Assembly: GCA_022885665.1 (NCBI GenBank)
Contig: JAGQDJ010000183.1
Span: forward strand, 1-64,000
Origin: Triops longicaudatus
Lineage: Eukaryota > Arthropoda > Branchiopoda > Notostraca > Triopsidae
DNA length: 64,000 nucleotides
Direction of reading: 5' to 3'
Shown here: positions 61,332 to 64,000 of the stretch, in pieces
Layout: each line of letters begins with the position of its first letter
Numbering within the stretch: the first letter of the stretch is position 1
Made by a program: the position numbers and the translations under genes
Notes under the pieces: model-generated
What the model saw: only the letters and a program-made list of their open reading frames with translations
What the model was told of the DNA's origin: nothing
Database searches by the model: none

Positions 61332-62474
61332 TCAGGCCTTTTTCTATTGCTGTAATCCCTTGAGGACAAAGGACACGAGTCGGTGTTACGTCGCTAGTCA
61401 AGTTATTACTTCAGTAATAAGTGTCGACACGAAAGATTTTTTTTAAAAAAAAAAAAGTCTGTTGAACCTTTTGTTAACAAAACACGAAAAAGGCAAAAGT
61501 GAAGACATTCTATGCACGAGAACTAAAAATAAATTTGCATTCTGGAAGTAATGTTACTTCAAGACGACCATTTCCGCAGAAATAGCGTTTCTGCATGACA
61601 CTCTTGTCTGTTTTATCAACACTGTCTAAATATTTCAAGGAATTTTCGTGGAGTAAAGAAAAAAGCAGAATTTCCTTGAATAAATGAAAGAAAAGTTTAA
61701 TTATGAACAGAGTACTTGAAAATTAATCACACTTCTGCAGTAATACCATGGGTTCAGAAATACAATTTCAATCGTATTAGCAATTAAAAGCATTTCTTTA
61801 TTGACACTGGACTTGTTTCATTATTAATGATTATTCAGATTTCATTATTCATATTTAAAAGACAAATATGAACAGTCCATTGGAATTCAATTCTAAGACA
61901 TTTCTACTTATATTCAATGACAATACTATTTCTGCAGCAATTACAAGTGCCGCCCTTTTCATCCAAAATGCTTTTAGAAATTGGTCATTCTCGGCTGGAT
62001 TCAATTTCCAACCAGAAAAATGTCCTCAGCGGAAGATTTCTCGTAATTTCTTCCATTAATGAAAGGCAATCGAGCGCTCAAAACTCTACATTTCTTCCTA
62101 ATTACCAATCCTGGCATCATCGCAATGCTGCCATCACAACAAACGCACGCTAATCCTTAAAATCTGAAGCTCGATAACCGAATTCCACAAAGCGCAGAGA
62201 ATCGAGAGTAACTCGGTTAAAGTACTCACAACTGCATGCTGACTCGGCGTCCTCTGATTCCGGGAATAGTCATCTTGAGCGTAACGTATACACGATCAGT
62301 ACTACATCGTCACCCCTCTCCTCCCTGTTTTTCTCCCTAAAATCGAGAATTCTCTTTCTCCGCCGTTCTTTTTCTCCGGCGCTATTGAAAGCTCCATAAT
62401 ATTTTACGCGGAAATCTCAAGGCGCCAAATTTGGTCCCAGTTTACTTCCCATTCTCTTTAAAGCTTTTTCACTA

Positions 62475-62478
<4 letters not shown>

Positions 62479-62505
<27 letters not shown>
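62479..62505 (+). repeat. (CT)n microsatellite
   Basis: About 13 perfect CT dinucleotides, flanked by further pyrimidine-rich sequence. Confidence 0.9.
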
Positions 62506-63949
62506 CTTTTCTGTCAGTCCTTCACTTTTTCCTTCTTTCTCTATCTCTCTGTTGAAAGAGATTGTAGAAAAAAATATAAAGGAGAAAATCTCGGAACATT
62601 TCTTTGGACAAGTTCCGGACCGGTGCTCAAAACTCTTTTAAAAGCGAAACGAAAAAAGGACGAAGAAAAGGTTGTGTGTCAGTGCCGCTGCTGCTGCCCC
62701 ATCGAGCAAATCTCCATAAGACTGACACCCCCCAACTCCGTACCCTTCACTTTACGCCGACACCAGCAGCAATATACTAGTAAAGTATAAATCAATAGCA
62801 AAACTACGGTGCACTTAGCCATTCGGTATCAACAGTACAAAGTTTAAAACAAAGAAATATTCCTCAACCTTCGAGATTACTGAACTTGAACATGTTTTTA
62901 AAATCTTTTTTATTAAAGCAACTTCGGCAAATGGGAAACGTTACCAACTTGGGAGAAAAAGGGCAATATCGCATTGAAAGTTGTGGAATTTCCAGTTTGG
63001 GGCAAAGCGGGCTCAAGAACGTATTACTGCAGAAATTGCTCTGACATTGCATAAAAATGAATACGGCAGCAATGGAATTCGCACGCTACTCATACAAAAC
63101 GTCCTAAAATTCCAGCAATAAAGTCGAAGGCAGTGTAGTAAAGTCGAAGATACGGCAGAAATGCTAATATATTACTGCGGAAACCGGGTCCATGGACCTA
63201 TTCGGCTTCAAATGACCTTGCGTAGGAAGAAAAACTACCGCAAAACGCTTCGGAATTCACAAGTTGTCACTACGAAAGTTGTCGCGTACTTGGCGCATAT
63301 AACTGCCGTATAACAACGTGACACGAAGAAATACTACCGTAATATTCACTTCGATTGTGTCTAGGTAGGCTTTCATGCCGCAAGAATGCGATTTTATAGC
63401 CCAAACTGTCAACGGTATTCAAATCCAATGCCACTGCCATAAGCAGAAATATGATTGCCGGTACTCACATTTCTATATTGATTCACTCTTCATACAATAC
63501 ACGGAAACCGTTCTAAAACTGTTGATTCTTAGTCTTCCCGTTATTTTAATAGGCTATACGCATCAATTTTATCTGAAAGTCCAACAGTAATACAGAAATT
63601 CGGCAATACTGAAAAATAAATCTGCAGTAATATTTTTAAAAATTTCTTTTAGTTGAGATTGTGAACCTTTCTACGTTGAAGTTGAAACTTCTATGTGAAA
63701 GTCAAACAGATAACAAAAGGGAAAAGAAATCTGCAGTAATATTTGAATTATTTATTTCTTTAAGAAGGTGAAAGGTGGCAGTTAAAGCAATAAAGTCATG
63801 TTTAACTACAATATTGGCTTCTGTCTGAGTCCATGACTTGTTAAGCATACAAAAGGAGTCGAGAAACGCGGAAAAGCGAAAGAAGAAACGGAATGGGATG
63901 AGATGGAAAAAATGCGCGCCCAAAGTTGGGGCAAAATGGTGTATCTTAC

Positions 63950-64000
63950 CTTGTTTCCTTGCTTGACAAAGACAAACGTTGGCATGCACGAGACTTCGTA
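63950..64000 (-). CDS. Thioredoxin, internal exon (partial, runs off the window)
   Basis: Read from the right edge, the 17 codons YEVSCMPTFVFVKQGNK end at AAG|gtaaga. They contain the conserved cis-Pro loop (C-M-P-T-F) opposite the active site and the extra cysteine typical of animal cytosolic thioredoxins. The 5' part, with the WCGPC motif, is outside the window. Confidence 0.92.

Larger units (their letters stand above)
55632..63949 (-). other. Thioredoxin intron (8.3 kb)
   Basis: GTAAGA at the 5' end (63949) and a T-rich acceptor at 55632 bound this intron. It holds an AT-rich run at 59515-59575, a (CT)n microsatellite, and a cluster of GCAG[N]AAT words from 59.9 to 63.8 kb. No supported gene lies inside; a doubtful pair of overlapping open frames sits at 58860-59055. 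Confidence 0.75.

Noticed and set aside
63702..63989. 95-codon minus-strand open frame at the right edge
   Set aside because: It is a different frame over the thioredoxin exon and its intron; the thioredoxin frame is the one with family similarity and a correct donor.

Overview
The window looks like nuclear DNA from an animal, most likely an arthropod. It is visibly AT-rich, has long A/T homopolymers and tRNA-like SINE heads, and carries genes whose exons are separated by GT-AG introns, some of them kilobases long. There are no bacterial-style genes, operons or CRISPR arrays. The arthropod call rests mainly on a clear Dpr-type two-Ig-domain gene (the Dpr/Zig-8 neuronal recognition family of protostomes). 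I cannot place the species. Most of the open frames are chance ORFs. Three genes can be supported by frame, splice-site and family evidence.

Left end, minus strand (about 1.35-5.4 kb): a compact 12-exon gene whose joined frame is 624 codons plus a stop. I do not recognise the protein. Three exons are each exactly 178 nt, with the same entry and exit phases (0 to 1), and encode three diverged copies of a 59-residue module. Each copy is preceded by a short Q-x-x-x-L-x-x-[YF]-L motif and separated from the next by basic or acidic linkers. This triplicated exon cassette is the best candidate in the window for an undescribed protein family.

Centre, 5.4-35.2 kb: about 30 kb with no supportable coding exon. 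It holds tRNA-like, homopolymer and short-repeat tracts, two CTCF-like core motifs, and presumably the non-coding first exon and promoter of the Dpr gene. The Dpr gene (plus strand, six coding exons, 35166-51997, 316 aa) has a signal peptide, two Ig domains and a hydrophobic tail. Its introns carry two copies of a roughly 100-bp dispersed repeat and one more exact CTCF-like core.

Right end, minus strand: the last two coding exons of a cytosolic-type thioredoxin (63950-64000, running off the window, and 55569-55631), separated by an 8.3-kb intron. The Dpr and thioredoxin genes converge tail to tail. The unknown gene and the Dpr gene diverge. Nothing in the sequence suggests that the three genes share a pathway. 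A family of short words, GCAG[A/C/T]AAT and its reverse complement, is scattered over the window and dense at 9-12 kb and 60-64 kb.
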